From Flavivirga abyssicola (lineage in GTDB: Bacteria > Bacteroidota > Bacteroidia > Flavobacteriales > Flavobacteriaceae), in the NCBI RefSeq assembly GCF_030540775.2, contig NZ_CP141266.1, forward strand, positions 523,501 through 587,500: 64,000 bases of DNA, given 5' to 3'. The notes below the pieces were generated by a model. That model saw nothing but the letters and a program-made list of their open reading frames with translations. It did no database searches and was not told the DNA's origin. The translations under genes were made by a program, and so were the position numbers. The number at the start of each line of letters is the position of its first letter. Position 1 is the first letter of the stretch. Positions 18,398 to 26,617 of this stretch are shown piece by piece.

Positions 18398-20695
18398 ATG
18401 AAAAAAAATCAAATATTTTATTTTTTAAAAGTGATAACTAAATATTTCTTGTTGCTCGCTGTATGCTGTTTGTTGGGGTGTGAATCTTCAAAAAAACAAT
18501 CGAAACAAAAGCAACCTAACATTATTTTGATAATGGCTGACGATTTAGGTTTTGAGTGTATTGAAAGTTATGGAAGTACTTCATATAAAACACCCAATAT
18601 AAATAAACTAGCAGAAACAGGCATACAGTTTAATAACGCTTATGCACAACCCCTATGCACGCCTACAAGGGTTGAACTAATGACTGGTAAATACAATTTT
18701 AGAAACTGGAAAGCTTTTGGGATTTTAGATCCAAATGAAAAAACATTTGGACATCTCATGCAAGATGCTGGCTATAAAACATGTATTGTAGGTAAATGGC
18801 AATTACAGAGTTATGATACCATTGGACATCCAGGAGCAAAATACAGAAGAGGTTCGGGTATGAAAGTTGGTGATGCTGGTTTTGATGAATATTGTTTGTG
18901 GCATACAGGGCATCAAGAAGACAAAGGGTCTAGATATCCTAACCCTAAGATTTTACAAAATGGAACCTTTTTAGAAGGCGTAAAAGATAAATATGGGCCA
19001 GATATTTTTTCAGATTATTTAAATGAATTTGTCAATAAACAAGATGATAAACCATTTTTTATCTATTATCCAATGGCTTTAACTCATGATCCTTTTTCTC
19101 CAACTCCAGATAGCGAGGCATGGTCAGATTATGACCAAAGATTTGAAGACCATCCAAAGCATTTTGGAGATATGATAGAGTATATGGATAAAATAGTTGG
19201 TAAAATTGTAAATAATTTAGATGAAAAAGGGATTAGAAATGAAACGCTTATTCTTTTTTATTCTGATAATGGCACGCATCAAAAGGTAACCTCATTATTA
19301 AATAACAAACCGTATAAAGGAGGTAAAGGCTTAACAATAGAATCGGGTATTAAAGTTCCATTTATTGCAAATTGGTCTGGTAAAATTAAACATGGAGTAA
19401 AAATAGATGAGTATATAAGTGCAGTTGATTTTTTACCAACAGTTTTAGATGCAGCAGGAGTTGAAGTTTCTACTATATCCCAAACAGATGGACAAAGTTT
19501 TATGTCTGCACTTAAAGGAGAGACAAGTGATAGAAGGGATTGGGTGTATATTGGTTACAACCCAAAACCAGGGATTGGGAAAGAACGGTTTGATCTGCAT
19601 GAATTTACTCTAAATTCTAAATATAAATTATACAGCGATGGCCGTTTTTACAATACACAAAATGATGTTTTAGAAGAGAATGAATTAGACGATGAAACTA
19701 TTTCAGATTATGAAAAATCAATACAAAAGAAGTTTAAGAACATATTAGATTCATTAAATAAGTATCCACCTTATGGTTATATTGATCGTTTAGATGCATC
19801 TATTGATGATATTATTGCTAAAAATGTAAAAATTGAACTAGTAGCCAGAGGTTTTAATTGGTCTGAAGGCCCCGTTTGGTTACCTAAAGAAAAGAAGCTC
19901 CTTTTTTCTGATGTGCCTGAAAATAAAATCTATGAATGGAGTGAAAAAGATGATTTACAGGTTTATATATCGCCTTCAGGATATACAGGTTCAAATAAAA
20001 ACATCACTAAAGGCTCTAATGGATTATCGCTTGATGCAGATGGAAATCTAGTTTTATGTCAAGTCGGAGATAGACGTATTAGTAAGCTTAAAAGTCTCTC
20101 TAATCCAAACCAGCCAGAGTTTGAGCCCGTAGTTACCCATTATAAAGGCAAAAGATTTAACTCACCTAATGATTTAGTATATGATAAAAAAGGAAACCTA
20201 TATTTTACAGATCCTTCTTTTGGATTAAGAGAAAAGAAAAGTGAGATAGGGTTTAATGGTGTTTATTTTTTTGGTAAAAATGGAAATCTCATTCTATTGG
20301 ATAAAACCATTGATAAACCTAATGGTATTGCTGTATCCCATAATGGAAAGATCCTTTATGTGGCAGATTCTAATTCCGATAGACCATCCATTTGGGCATT
20401 TGATATTGTATCAGAAGGTGTTGTAAAAAATAAAAGACGCTTTTTTGATGCTACAAAAGCTTTAAATGGAAGCATAGATAAGCAAAAAGCTGATGGAATG
20501 AAGTTGGATAGTAAAGGAAACATTTTTCTGGCAGGTCCAGGAGGTGTTCTTATTATAAATCCGGAAGGAAAGCATTTAGGAACTATAACATTAGATAAAT
20601 CTACTGGAAATTGTGAGTTTACAGATGATGAAAAATACCTTTTTATTACTTGTGATAATTATTTAATGCGTGTTGAATTAAAACCAAAATTGTAG
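18398..20695 (+). CDS. Sulfatase fused to an SMP-30/gluconolactonase domain
   Basis: 765 residues in one uninterrupted frame. After a lipoprotein signal (lipobox LLGC), residues about 35-455 form an S1 sulfatase: NIILIMADDLGFECIE, CTPTR with Cys87 and VELMTGKYN, VGKWQLQ and FYSDNGT. From about 471 to the end is a six-bladed SMP-30/gluconolactonase propeller: VARGFNWSEGPVWLP (metal Glu), GSNGLSLDADGNLV, FNSPNDLVYDKKGNLYFTD and DKPNGIAVS, AVADSNSD-like, with ADGMKLDSKGNIF. The first half removes sulfate, and the second probably opens a sugar lactone, which links to the dehydratase of the same cluster. The GKW-H histidine of many sulfatases is Gln here (GKWQ). The fusion is unusual; see findings. 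Confidence 0.87.
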   Translation: MKKNQIFYFLKVITKYFLLLAVCCLLGCESSKKQSKQKQPNIILIMADDLGFECIESYGSTSYKTPNINKLAETGIQFNNAYAQPLCTPTRVELMTGKYNFRNWKAFGILDPNEKTFGHLMQDAGYKTCIVGKWQLQSYDTIGHPGAKYRRGSGMKVGDAGFDEYCLWHTGHQEDKGSRYPNPKILQNGTFLEGVKDKYGPDIFSDYLNEFVNKQDDKPFFIYYPMALTHDPFSPTPDSEAWSDYDQRFEDHPKHFGDMIEYMDKIVGKIVNNLDEKGIRNETLILFYSDNGTHQKVTSLLNNKPYKGGKGLTIESGIKVPFIANWSGKIKHGVKIDEYISAVDFLPTVLDAAGVEVSTISQTDGQSFMSALKGETSDRRDWVYIGYNPKPGIGKERFDLHEFTLNSKYKLYSDGRFYNTQNDVLEENELDDETISDYEKSIQKKFKNILDSLNKYPPYGYIDRLDASIDDIIAKNVKIELVARGFNWSEGPVWLPKEKKLLFSDVPENKIYEWSEKDDLQVYISPSGYTGSNKNITKGSNGLSLDADGNLVLCQVGDRRISKLKSLSNPNQPEFEPVVTHYKGKRFNSPNDLVYDKKGNLYFTDPSFGLREKKSEIGFNGVYFFGKNGNLILLDKTIDKPNGIAVSHNGKILYVADSNSDRPSIWAFDIVSEGVVKNKRRFFDATKALNGSIDKQKADGMKLDSKGNIFLAGPGGVLIINPEGKHLGTITLDKSTGNCEFTDDEKYLFITCDNYLMRVELKPKL

Positions 20696-21012
20696 AGAAC
20701 ATAATCGACATGAATATAGAACATTAACGTATTCTAAGATAAAACCAAATATTTAAGTATAAAATCAGTTGAAGCTCATATTATCAAAGCTTTTGGAATA
20801 TTGCGTGAAACAATTGGTCACAAAGTGCAAAGTATTTTGTTTTTACTCTTTGGAACAAACGTAATAAATGCAAATCAAACTTAACCGCTATATTTTGACT
20901 TGAGATTATTAATTTCATTTAAAACACCTTACTTAGTCGATGACATGATTTAGATGATCCTTTTACATCACATTTGTTGCAAATTAAAGCGTTGCTTTAA
21001 TTTATCTAAAGC
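20696..21012. other. Spacer after PUL 1 without a supported gene
   Basis: About 320 bases between the last rightward PUL 1 gene and the terminator of the leftward tRNA gene. I find no open frame with a plausible start and no repeat of note. Confidence 0.4.
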
Positions 21013-21052
21013 AAAAAAACTTGTTTAAGAAAGTATACTTTCTACACAAGTT
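21013..21052 (-). terminator. Rho-independent terminator of tRNA-Pro
   Basis: Read on the minus strand, AACTTGT pairs with ACAAGTT, enclosing a palindromic AGAAAGTA/TACTTTCT stem, followed by seven T residues (21013-21019). It lies 16 bases downstream of the tRNA gene. Confidence 0.75.
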
Positions 21053-21067
21053 CTTCACTTTAGTTTG

Positions 21068-21142
21068 TCGGGATGACAGGATTTGAACCTGCGACCACAC
21101 GGCCCCCAGCCGTGTACGCTAACCGGACTGCGCCACATCCCG
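21068..21142 (-). tRNA. tRNA-Pro (anticodon GGG)
   Basis: 75 bases fold as a complete cloverleaf: acceptor CGGGATG with CATCCCG, D stem GCGC/GCGT with AGTCCGGTTA loop, anticodon stem CACGG/CCGTG with loop CTGGGGG giving anticodon GGG, and T arm GCAGG-TTCGAAT-CCTGT. The discriminator is A. CCA is not encoded. It decodes CCC and CCU proline codons. Confidence 0.95.
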
Positions 21143-21326
21143 AATAATATTAATTTAAGTTTCAAATAACGTGTTTTTTAGCAAAAAAGTAAAAACTTTT
21201 TGCTAAAATTTTAGCGTGTATTATTTTCTATATCCAAATTAAGTAGATGTAATGCTTTTACTGAAAATAAGGAGTTTTAAAAGACCTATAATTACTCCTG
21301 TTGAAACTTGAGTTCATTTCATAAAT

Positions 21327-21374
21327 AAAACAGTGTAAAACTATTCTAAATCAATCATAGTTTTACACTGTTTT
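21327..21374 (-). terminator. Strong hairpin terminator of the PUL 2 operon
   Basis: An 18-base perfect inverted repeat (21327-21344 and 21357-21374) with a 12-base loop lies just past the stop of the last PUL 2 gene. On the minus strand it ends in TTTTATTT. It separates the operon from tRNA-Pro. Confidence 0.8.
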
Positions 21375-21404
21375 AAAGTGATTTTGTTTAATAAATTATA
21401 ATCT

Positions 21405-22715
21405 CTATTCTATATCTAAAAGCATCCAATTATCATTTACTACGCCGTCCAAAATATTTTCAACACATAAATTCCAACTAATAAAACCTACTATTTTTCC
21501 ATCTTTATCTACATGATCGTGACTTGGTGCTAAAGGCGCTCCCGAATCGGCATGATAGTTCTCGTGCATTGTGTCATATTTTTCAATATCATTTAATAAC
21601 AGTGTTCCTAAAGTTTCGCCTAACCAATTTAATTCTTCATCAAAGCCATATTTTTTTAAACCAATTGAATAAATATAATTTGCTATAGGCCATACTGGAC
21701 CTTGCCAATTGGAAAATGGTACTATTATATTTTTATTATTGTAATTAGGATCTTGAGCAGATAAAGACCTATATCCATATTTAGCTTTCATGTGATCTGA
21801 ATGAATCAAGTATTTTTTTATCGTTTTTTTTCCTGCTTCTTGAGGCGCTAATCCTGCTAAAAGTGGCACAAAAGACGAGTAACTTACTCTTTTATAAAAA
21901 TTACCAGTTTCCCTATCAACGGTGTAGTATACACTATCATCTTGAGACCATAAAACCTTGTTGATGGCAGTTTTAAGCATTTTTGCTTTTTGTGTATAGT
22001 TTTTAGCATCTTCTTCCTTACCTAATTGTTTTGCAATTGCTGCTTGGGCCAAATATTCTTTATACTGCCATGTACTAGCATCTGGAGCAAGGAAAGAACG
22101 TGTGTCTTTCATAAAATAGTTCATTGCAGGGTTATTATCTGCACCACTTTGCATAGCAATATCCCAGAAAAAGAGTCCTGTTAAGCTATCTTGTTGCGTT
22201 TTTTCTCTGTATTCTAAAACTTTTTTTAATTTATTGTAATGCGGTTTTATCCAACTAAAATCATTTAATTTTTTTGATGACAAATATACCCCTTGTGATA
22301 AAAAAGGCTTCATTGCAAATTTACCGAAAATAGCACGAGGGCCATTCGTGGTAGCACATCCAGAAACATACCCTTCTTCATCTATGCCAAGAATAAGATT
22401 TAATGCCCAATATTTTAAATATTCAGGTTTCCCCTTACTTACAAAGTAGTTTCCCATAAAAAAACCATCCCAATCCCACATTTGTTTATAAAAACCAGCA
22501 GGAATTAAATAAGGATATTCTAGATAGCCTTCAGCTGGTTGAATAACTCGGGTACTTAGTGTATTGTATTTTGTTTTTAAGTTTAAATGAATATTTTTTA
22601 AAGCTTCTTTGTTCATGATAGGTATTTCATTTGTTGTTTCAATGCTTGTTTCTTTTTGTTTCATACAACTCAAGCATAGTCCTAGTAGCAAGGCAATACA
22701 TAATTTTTTAGTCAT
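21405..22715 (-). CDS. GH63/GH37-like (trehalase-type fold) glycosidase lipoprotein
   Basis: 436 residues, lipoprotein signal with lipobox CLSC. The mature protein is an (alpha/alpha)6 barrel of the GH37/GH63 type: AGFYKQMWDWDGFFMGNYF near the start, an internal ASTWQYKEYLAQAAIA helix, and NWQGPVWPIANYIYSIGL near the end, which is typical of GH63 mannosylglycerate hydrolases and bacterial GH63-like enzymes. It should cleave an alpha-glycosidic bond with inversion. The exact sugar is not readable. It is the last gene of the PUL 2 operon, about 120 bases after the GH36-like gene, and a strong terminator follows. Confidence 0.8.
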   Translation of the reverse strand: MTKKLCIALLLGLCLSCMKQKETSIETTNEIPIMNKEALKNIHLNLKTKYNTLSTRVIQPAEGYLEYPYLIPAGFYKQMWDWDGFFMGNYFVSKGKPEYLKYWALNLILGIDEEGYVSGCATTNGPRAIFGKFAMKPFLSQGVYLSSKKLNDFSWIKPHYNKLKKVLEYREKTQQDSLTGLFFWDIAMQSGADNNPAMNYFMKDTRSFLAPDASTWQYKEYLAQAAIAKQLGKEEDAKNYTQKAKMLKTAINKVLWSQDDSVYYTVDRETGNFYKRVSYSSFVPLLAGLAPQEAGKKTIKKYLIHSDHMKAKYGYRSLSAQDPNYNNKNIIVPFSNWQGPVWPIANYIYSIGLKKYGFDEELNWLGETLGTLLLNDIEKYDTMHENYHADSGAPLAPSHDHVDKDGKIVGFISWNLCVENILDGVVNDNWMLLDIE

Positions 22716-22835
22716 TGTGATTATTAATTATTGGTTTATCTAATCGCTGTAATCGTGAAGAGTATTATCAGTCTAGCCTTTTTTAAACAGTTCATTACAT
22801 TAAAGAATTATAATGAGCAAAAGTCTATCTGCACA

Positions 22836-24707
22836 TTATCGAAATTTAATATTTGTCATACCAGATGCTGGTAATTCTAAACTATTTAACCCTTTTTTGA
22901 AATTTGTTTTGCCTTCAAAAATAATTTTGCCTTTACAATCTTTTACCGTAACGTAAGCAGGCCTTTTGTTACCTAAACTAAAAGCAATAGTATGGGTCGT
23001 TTTGGCATTAATAATGTCTATCACGTTTATGTTTTGTTTAACTTCTATACTAATATCTTCATAAACCGTAGAAATTTGCTTGTCATTTTTTAAAGCTGTT
23101 AAAATAGGATAATTAGCTCCCGGGTTTGATGGTATAAAGTCCCCTTCAATTAGTATATGCTTATTAGTATTCCAATACTTAAACCAATGTTCTATCATTT
23201 CTAAATGGTTTTTGGGTATGGTATTTAATTTTACAGATAGTTGTGGAACACTATATAAAATATTTAAAATTTGAAGTGCTGCTTGCTCTACGGTTTCTTC
23301 TGGTCTCCAAATAAACATATCGCTATGTACAGCTGTATTTTGTGCCATAATGCGTAAGTTGGTAACTTCAATTTTGTTTGCTACGGCATTGTTTGGGGCA
23401 TCTACACCTCTAAACATATTTCCGTATTTACGCATTAAAGGACCAATATAGGACTGTCTAAATTCAATTAAAACATCTGGTTTTAGTGCAGTGAGCTTAG
23501 TCGTTATTTCTGTCATCAAATAATCTGTAGCAGCATTAACACTCGCAAAATCTCTGCCGTCATCCGTAGTAAGTTTGGTATTTCCATTAGCAGTAAACCA
23601 ACCCATAAAATCAAGTTTAAAGCCGTCAAGATTCCAATCTTGCATTGCTTTTACGTATGTATTAACTATATACTCTCTAACTTCTGGATAACGTGGGTCT
23701 AGAACGTAAGTCCCTTGACTTCTCCAATAGCGTAAATATTTCCCTTTAAATTTAGCATGATTTTTCGCCTTTTCTCCCATAAAGGGTAATGAGTACCAGA
23801 GTATAAACTTCATACCTTCTTTATGGACGTTCTCCACAAATTTTTTCATTTCAGGGATTCTATCGGGTGTCCAATCGCCAGTATGGGCATAACCACGGTT
23901 ACTATCGTTAGTTTGCCAACCATCATCTACAATTACAGCAGCACAACCTAAAGACTTTGCTATTTTACATTCGGCTACAATCTCATCTGCTGTAATATTT
24001 TGATGGTAACTATACCAAGTTGAATACATAGGTTTTTTTGCTGCATCTGGAACTTGCATAGGTTTGTATGACGGATTGTTTGCCCACCAACTAGCTACAT
24101 CGTCTATACTTTTGTAATAGGGTATGGTTCTGGTATCTATTAATAATTTTACCTTATAGCTTTTTGTTTTGGGCATTTTCTCTCTGAAGAGTTTTATCTT
24201 TGGATAAAAATGTACATCCTCTTCTTTAACCTGACATTCAAAGTCTGATCTATTTAATGCATCAGATAGTGCCATTGTAATTCTGTTATCTAATGCATTA
24301 TTGTAGAAAGCTAAAACAGGTGCATTACTTGATGCTTTTGCTGAAAAACCACTACGGTAGTAGTTCACTTTGTCTATGGCTCTGCCAGGATTCCAAAAAC
24401 CATTAATACTTAACGATGGGAAATTAAAGGTAATGGTTGTAGGTTTTAATTCTGAAGGTGTTTCAGCAGAAAAATTGAAGGTTACAATTTTAACACCAGG
24501 TTCAAGTGTTTTTACCCTTTTATCAACTTTAAAACTCCCTAAATCGCCCTCAATTTTTATACTATCTGAAAGGATTTTCAATGGTTTTATCGTTTCAGCA
24601 CTGGTTATTTGATAATCTAATTTAGAATCTTCCTTACAAGAACATAGTACCCCAAAAATAATAGCAAGAAGTATAACATTTGTTTTTAATTGCTTATTTA
24701 TCATCAT
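22836..24707 (-). CDS. GH36-like alpha-galactosidase-type lipoprotein
   Basis: 623 residues, lipoprotein signal with VLCSC. An N-terminal beta-sandwich is followed by a TIM barrel: TWYSYHQNITADEI, AAVIVDDGWQTND, GMKFILWYSLPF and NLDGFKLDFMGWF. Asp366 in KLDFM fits the nucleophile. Asp436 in RGVDAPNN fits the acid/base; the 70-residue separation equals that of a characterised GH36 as I recall it. GH36 enzymes release alpha-galactose or alpha-N-acetylgalactosamine with retention. It could also be a related GH27/GH31-clan subfamily. The gene is in the same leftward run as the metalloprotease, TlpA and plug lipoprotein genes. Confidence 0.8.
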   Translation of the reverse strand: MMINKQLKTNVILLAIIFGVLCSCKEDSKLDYQITSAETIKPLKILSDSIKIEGDLGSFKVDKRVKTLEPGVKIVTFNFSAETPSELKPTTITFNFPSLSINGFWNPGRAIDKVNYYRSGFSAKASSNAPVLAFYNNALDNRITMALSDALNRSDFECQVKEEDVHFYPKIKLFREKMPKTKSYKVKLLIDTRTIPYYKSIDDVASWWANNPSYKPMQVPDAAKKPMYSTWYSYHQNITADEIVAECKIAKSLGCAAVIVDDGWQTNDSNRGYAHTGDWTPDRIPEMKKFVENVHKEGMKFILWYSLPFMGEKAKNHAKFKGKYLRYWRSQGTYVLDPRYPEVREYIVNTYVKAMQDWNLDGFKLDFMGWFTANGNTKLTTDDGRDFASVNAATDYLMTEITTKLTALKPDVLIEFRQSYIGPLMRKYGNMFRGVDAPNNAVANKIEVTNLRIMAQNTAVHSDMFIWRPEETVEQAALQILNILYSVPQLSVKLNTIPKNHLEMIEHWFKYWNTNKHILIEGDFIPSNPGANYPILTALKNDKQISTVYEDISIEVKQNINVIDIINAKTTHTIAFSLGNKRPAYVTVKDCKGKIIFEGKTNFKKGLNSLELPASGMTNIKFR

Positions 24708-24742
24708 GTTTTTAGCACTTGAAATTATATTTTATGGGGCTT

Positions 24743-25192
24743 TTATTCTTTTAATATTATTTCTATGACACCAGCACCACCTCTTGAGCCATAAAATGAA
24801 GCTTGACTCCCTTTTAGAACACGAATGGATTGTATTTGGTTAGGTATTATGTTGTAAAAGACACTTCTAATACCGTAACCCATAACAGTACCGTTTACTA
24901 AAAAAAGTGGTTGAGAACTTCCTGTATTAACGGTATTAACGCCTCTTATTATTATGGACGCATCAGCTCCAGAACCTTCAATAAGTACTCCAGATACTTT
25001 GCTCAGCATATCGACAATATTCTGGGTATCAGATTCTAAACTATTGGGTTTTACATCAACAGACGCTGAGGTATTTGCATTACCAGTATTTTTTTTAGTG
25101 GTAATTTCTTTAGAGGTATTGCATTGAAACAGTAAAAATGTACTGAATACAAGTAATAAAATATATTGAATATGCTGTGTTCTACTTTTCAT
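24743..25192 (-). CDS. Stand-alone TonB-receptor plug domain lipoprotein
   Basis: About 149 residues from the ATG at 25192; an upstream in-frame start at 25216 would overlap the preceding gene by 14 bases and spoil the signal. The signal ends in lipobox LFQC. The rest is a TonB-dependent receptor plug: VDMLSKVSGVLIEGSG, ASIIIRGVNTVNTGSSQPLFLVNG, IQSIRVLKGSQASFYGSRGGAGVIEI. It then stops; no beta-barrel follows in any frame. It is therefore a genuine plug-only lipoprotein and not a frameshifted receptor, because the next gene begins 35 bases later with its own signal. Role unknown: perhaps a periplasmic partner or decoy for a TonB transporter. It lies directly after the thioredoxin gene. Confidence 0.82.
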   Translation of the reverse strand: MKSRTQHIQYILLLVFSTFLLFQCNTSKEITTKKNTGNANTSASVDVKPNSLESDTQNIVDMLSKVSGVLIEGSGADASIIIRGVNTVNTGSSQPLFLVNGTVMGYGIRSVFYNIIPNQIQSIRVLKGSQASFYGSRGGAGVIEIILKE

Positions 25193-25202
25193 AACTATAT
25201 AT

Positions 25203-26606
25203 TTATTTCCCAGCAATGATTTTATCTAAGTAATCTGTTTCTATAATTTCTGAAGGTTGTTTTGCATTTGCTGAAATGATGTTTCCAGACGTATCAAAAA
25301 GCATAAAACGTGGTATGCCAGTAATACCATAGTTTTTCATTATTTCTGAATTATTAGCATCATCAGCTATCAATTGAATGCCTCCTAACTGTTTTTCATC
25401 AACAAATTTACGCCACTTATCTTTGCTAGAATCTACTGAAATACTTACAAATGCGATATTAGCATCATGGTATTTTTTTTCTAATTGCTCCAAAAATGGA
25501 ATTTGTCTTTTACAAGGTCCGCACCAAGTTGCCCACATATCAACATATACATATTTTCCTCTTAAGTCCTTAAAAGATGTGGTCCCTCCTTTATGATTTT
25601 CAAACTCAAAAGGAAAACCTGGGTTGCCTTTAACAAGTCGTTTCGCTGTTTTATATTTTTTTTCAATCTTATTAAGCGCTGAAGAGTCAGTTAAAGATTC
25701 AGTAATTCCGACATATAAAACATCTAAATTTTTCACATCTGGATTAATATATCTTGACATACTTTCTAACAAGTAATTTTTGATGTTTTTACTTTGTAAT
25801 GATTTTATTTTAGTGAAGACTGTATTCAAGGTATCTGGGTGATCCAAATTTGTGACTCTTGGATAGTAAGAATAAGATAAAAATTTGTATACAGATAATA
25901 CTCGATAATCAGCGGAATGCTCAAAATCAGTTGCATTATCATAATCAATAGTTTTGGTTATATTTTTTATGGTTTCACTCGCTTCAAAATCAGGATTATT
26001 TGTGTATTTCCTATGAAGTCGTTCGTATTCGCTTAACTTGAATTTATAGTAATAATCTAAATCTCGTTTTTCGAATTCATAAAATTTTGGATACACATCT
26101 TTTAATGGCTCTAAAAGCTTTAATATTTCTTTGTTTACGTCTGAAAACAACGATATATATTTAGCTTCATCATATTTTATATAAGTCCTAAAACTAGGCA
26201 CGAGCTTTTTTTTCTTCCGTTTTTTTTCTAAAAAGTAGTCATTGATAGAGGTATTACTACCTGAAAAGACAATCGGTGTATTTCTATCCTTAGGATTAAA
26301 AATAAGGTTCAAGCTATCAGCAGGTTGTAAATAAATGGATTTACCATAAAAATTATAAATACCAGCAGTATTCATGTAAATGGTATCTATAAATGTTTTA
26401 TCTTCATTTAGGGTAATATTTTTTTCTAAATTATCCCCAATACTAGAGTGTTTTCTGGAAATGGGAACTTTAGTTTCATCAAAGTTTTCAACTTTACCTG
26501 TTATTATAGCATAATTAACTTCTTTTTTGTTGCAGGATAAGCATAGTAAAAAACTAATAACGGCAACAAATAGCATATTGTTTTTAAGTGTTTCTTTTGT
26601 ATTCAT
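25203..26606 (-). CDS. TlpA-like thioredoxin lipoprotein (with N-terminal DUF4369-like region)
   Basis: 467 residues, lipoprotein signal with CLSC. The N-terminal half (about 30-130) resembles the beta-sandwich common in Bacteroidota TlpA relatives, and a helical middle follows. The C-terminal thioredoxin domain (about 325-467) has WATWCGPCKRQIPFLEQL with redox Cys362 and Cys365, and GITGIPRFMLFD with the cis-proline. It should reduce or oxidise disulfides in periplasmic proteins. Such proteins are often encoded beside SusCD or peptidase genes. It ends 11 bases before the plug lipoprotein start and begins 11 bases after the metalloprotease stop, so co-transcription is likely. Confidence 0.87.
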   Translation of the reverse strand: MNTKETLKNNMLFVAVISFLLCLSCNKKEVNYAIITGKVENFDETKVPISRKHSSIGDNLEKNITLNEDKTFIDTIYMNTAGIYNFYGKSIYLQPADSLNLIFNPKDRNTPIVFSGSNTSINDYFLEKKRKKKKLVPSFRTYIKYDEAKYISLFSDVNKEILKLLEPLKDVYPKFYEFEKRDLDYYYKFKLSEYERLHRKYTNNPDFEASETIKNITKTIDYDNATDFEHSADYRVLSVYKFLSYSYYPRVTNLDHPDTLNTVFTKIKSLQSKNIKNYLLESMSRYINPDVKNLDVLYVGITESLTDSSALNKIEKKYKTAKRLVKGNPGFPFEFENHKGGTTSFKDLRGKYVYVDMWATWCGPCKRQIPFLEQLEKKYHDANIAFVSISVDSSKDKWRKFVDEKQLGGIQLIADDANNSEIMKNYGITGIPRFMLFDTSGNIISANAKQPSEIIETDYLDKIIAGK

Positions 26607-26617
26607 TTTATTAAATT

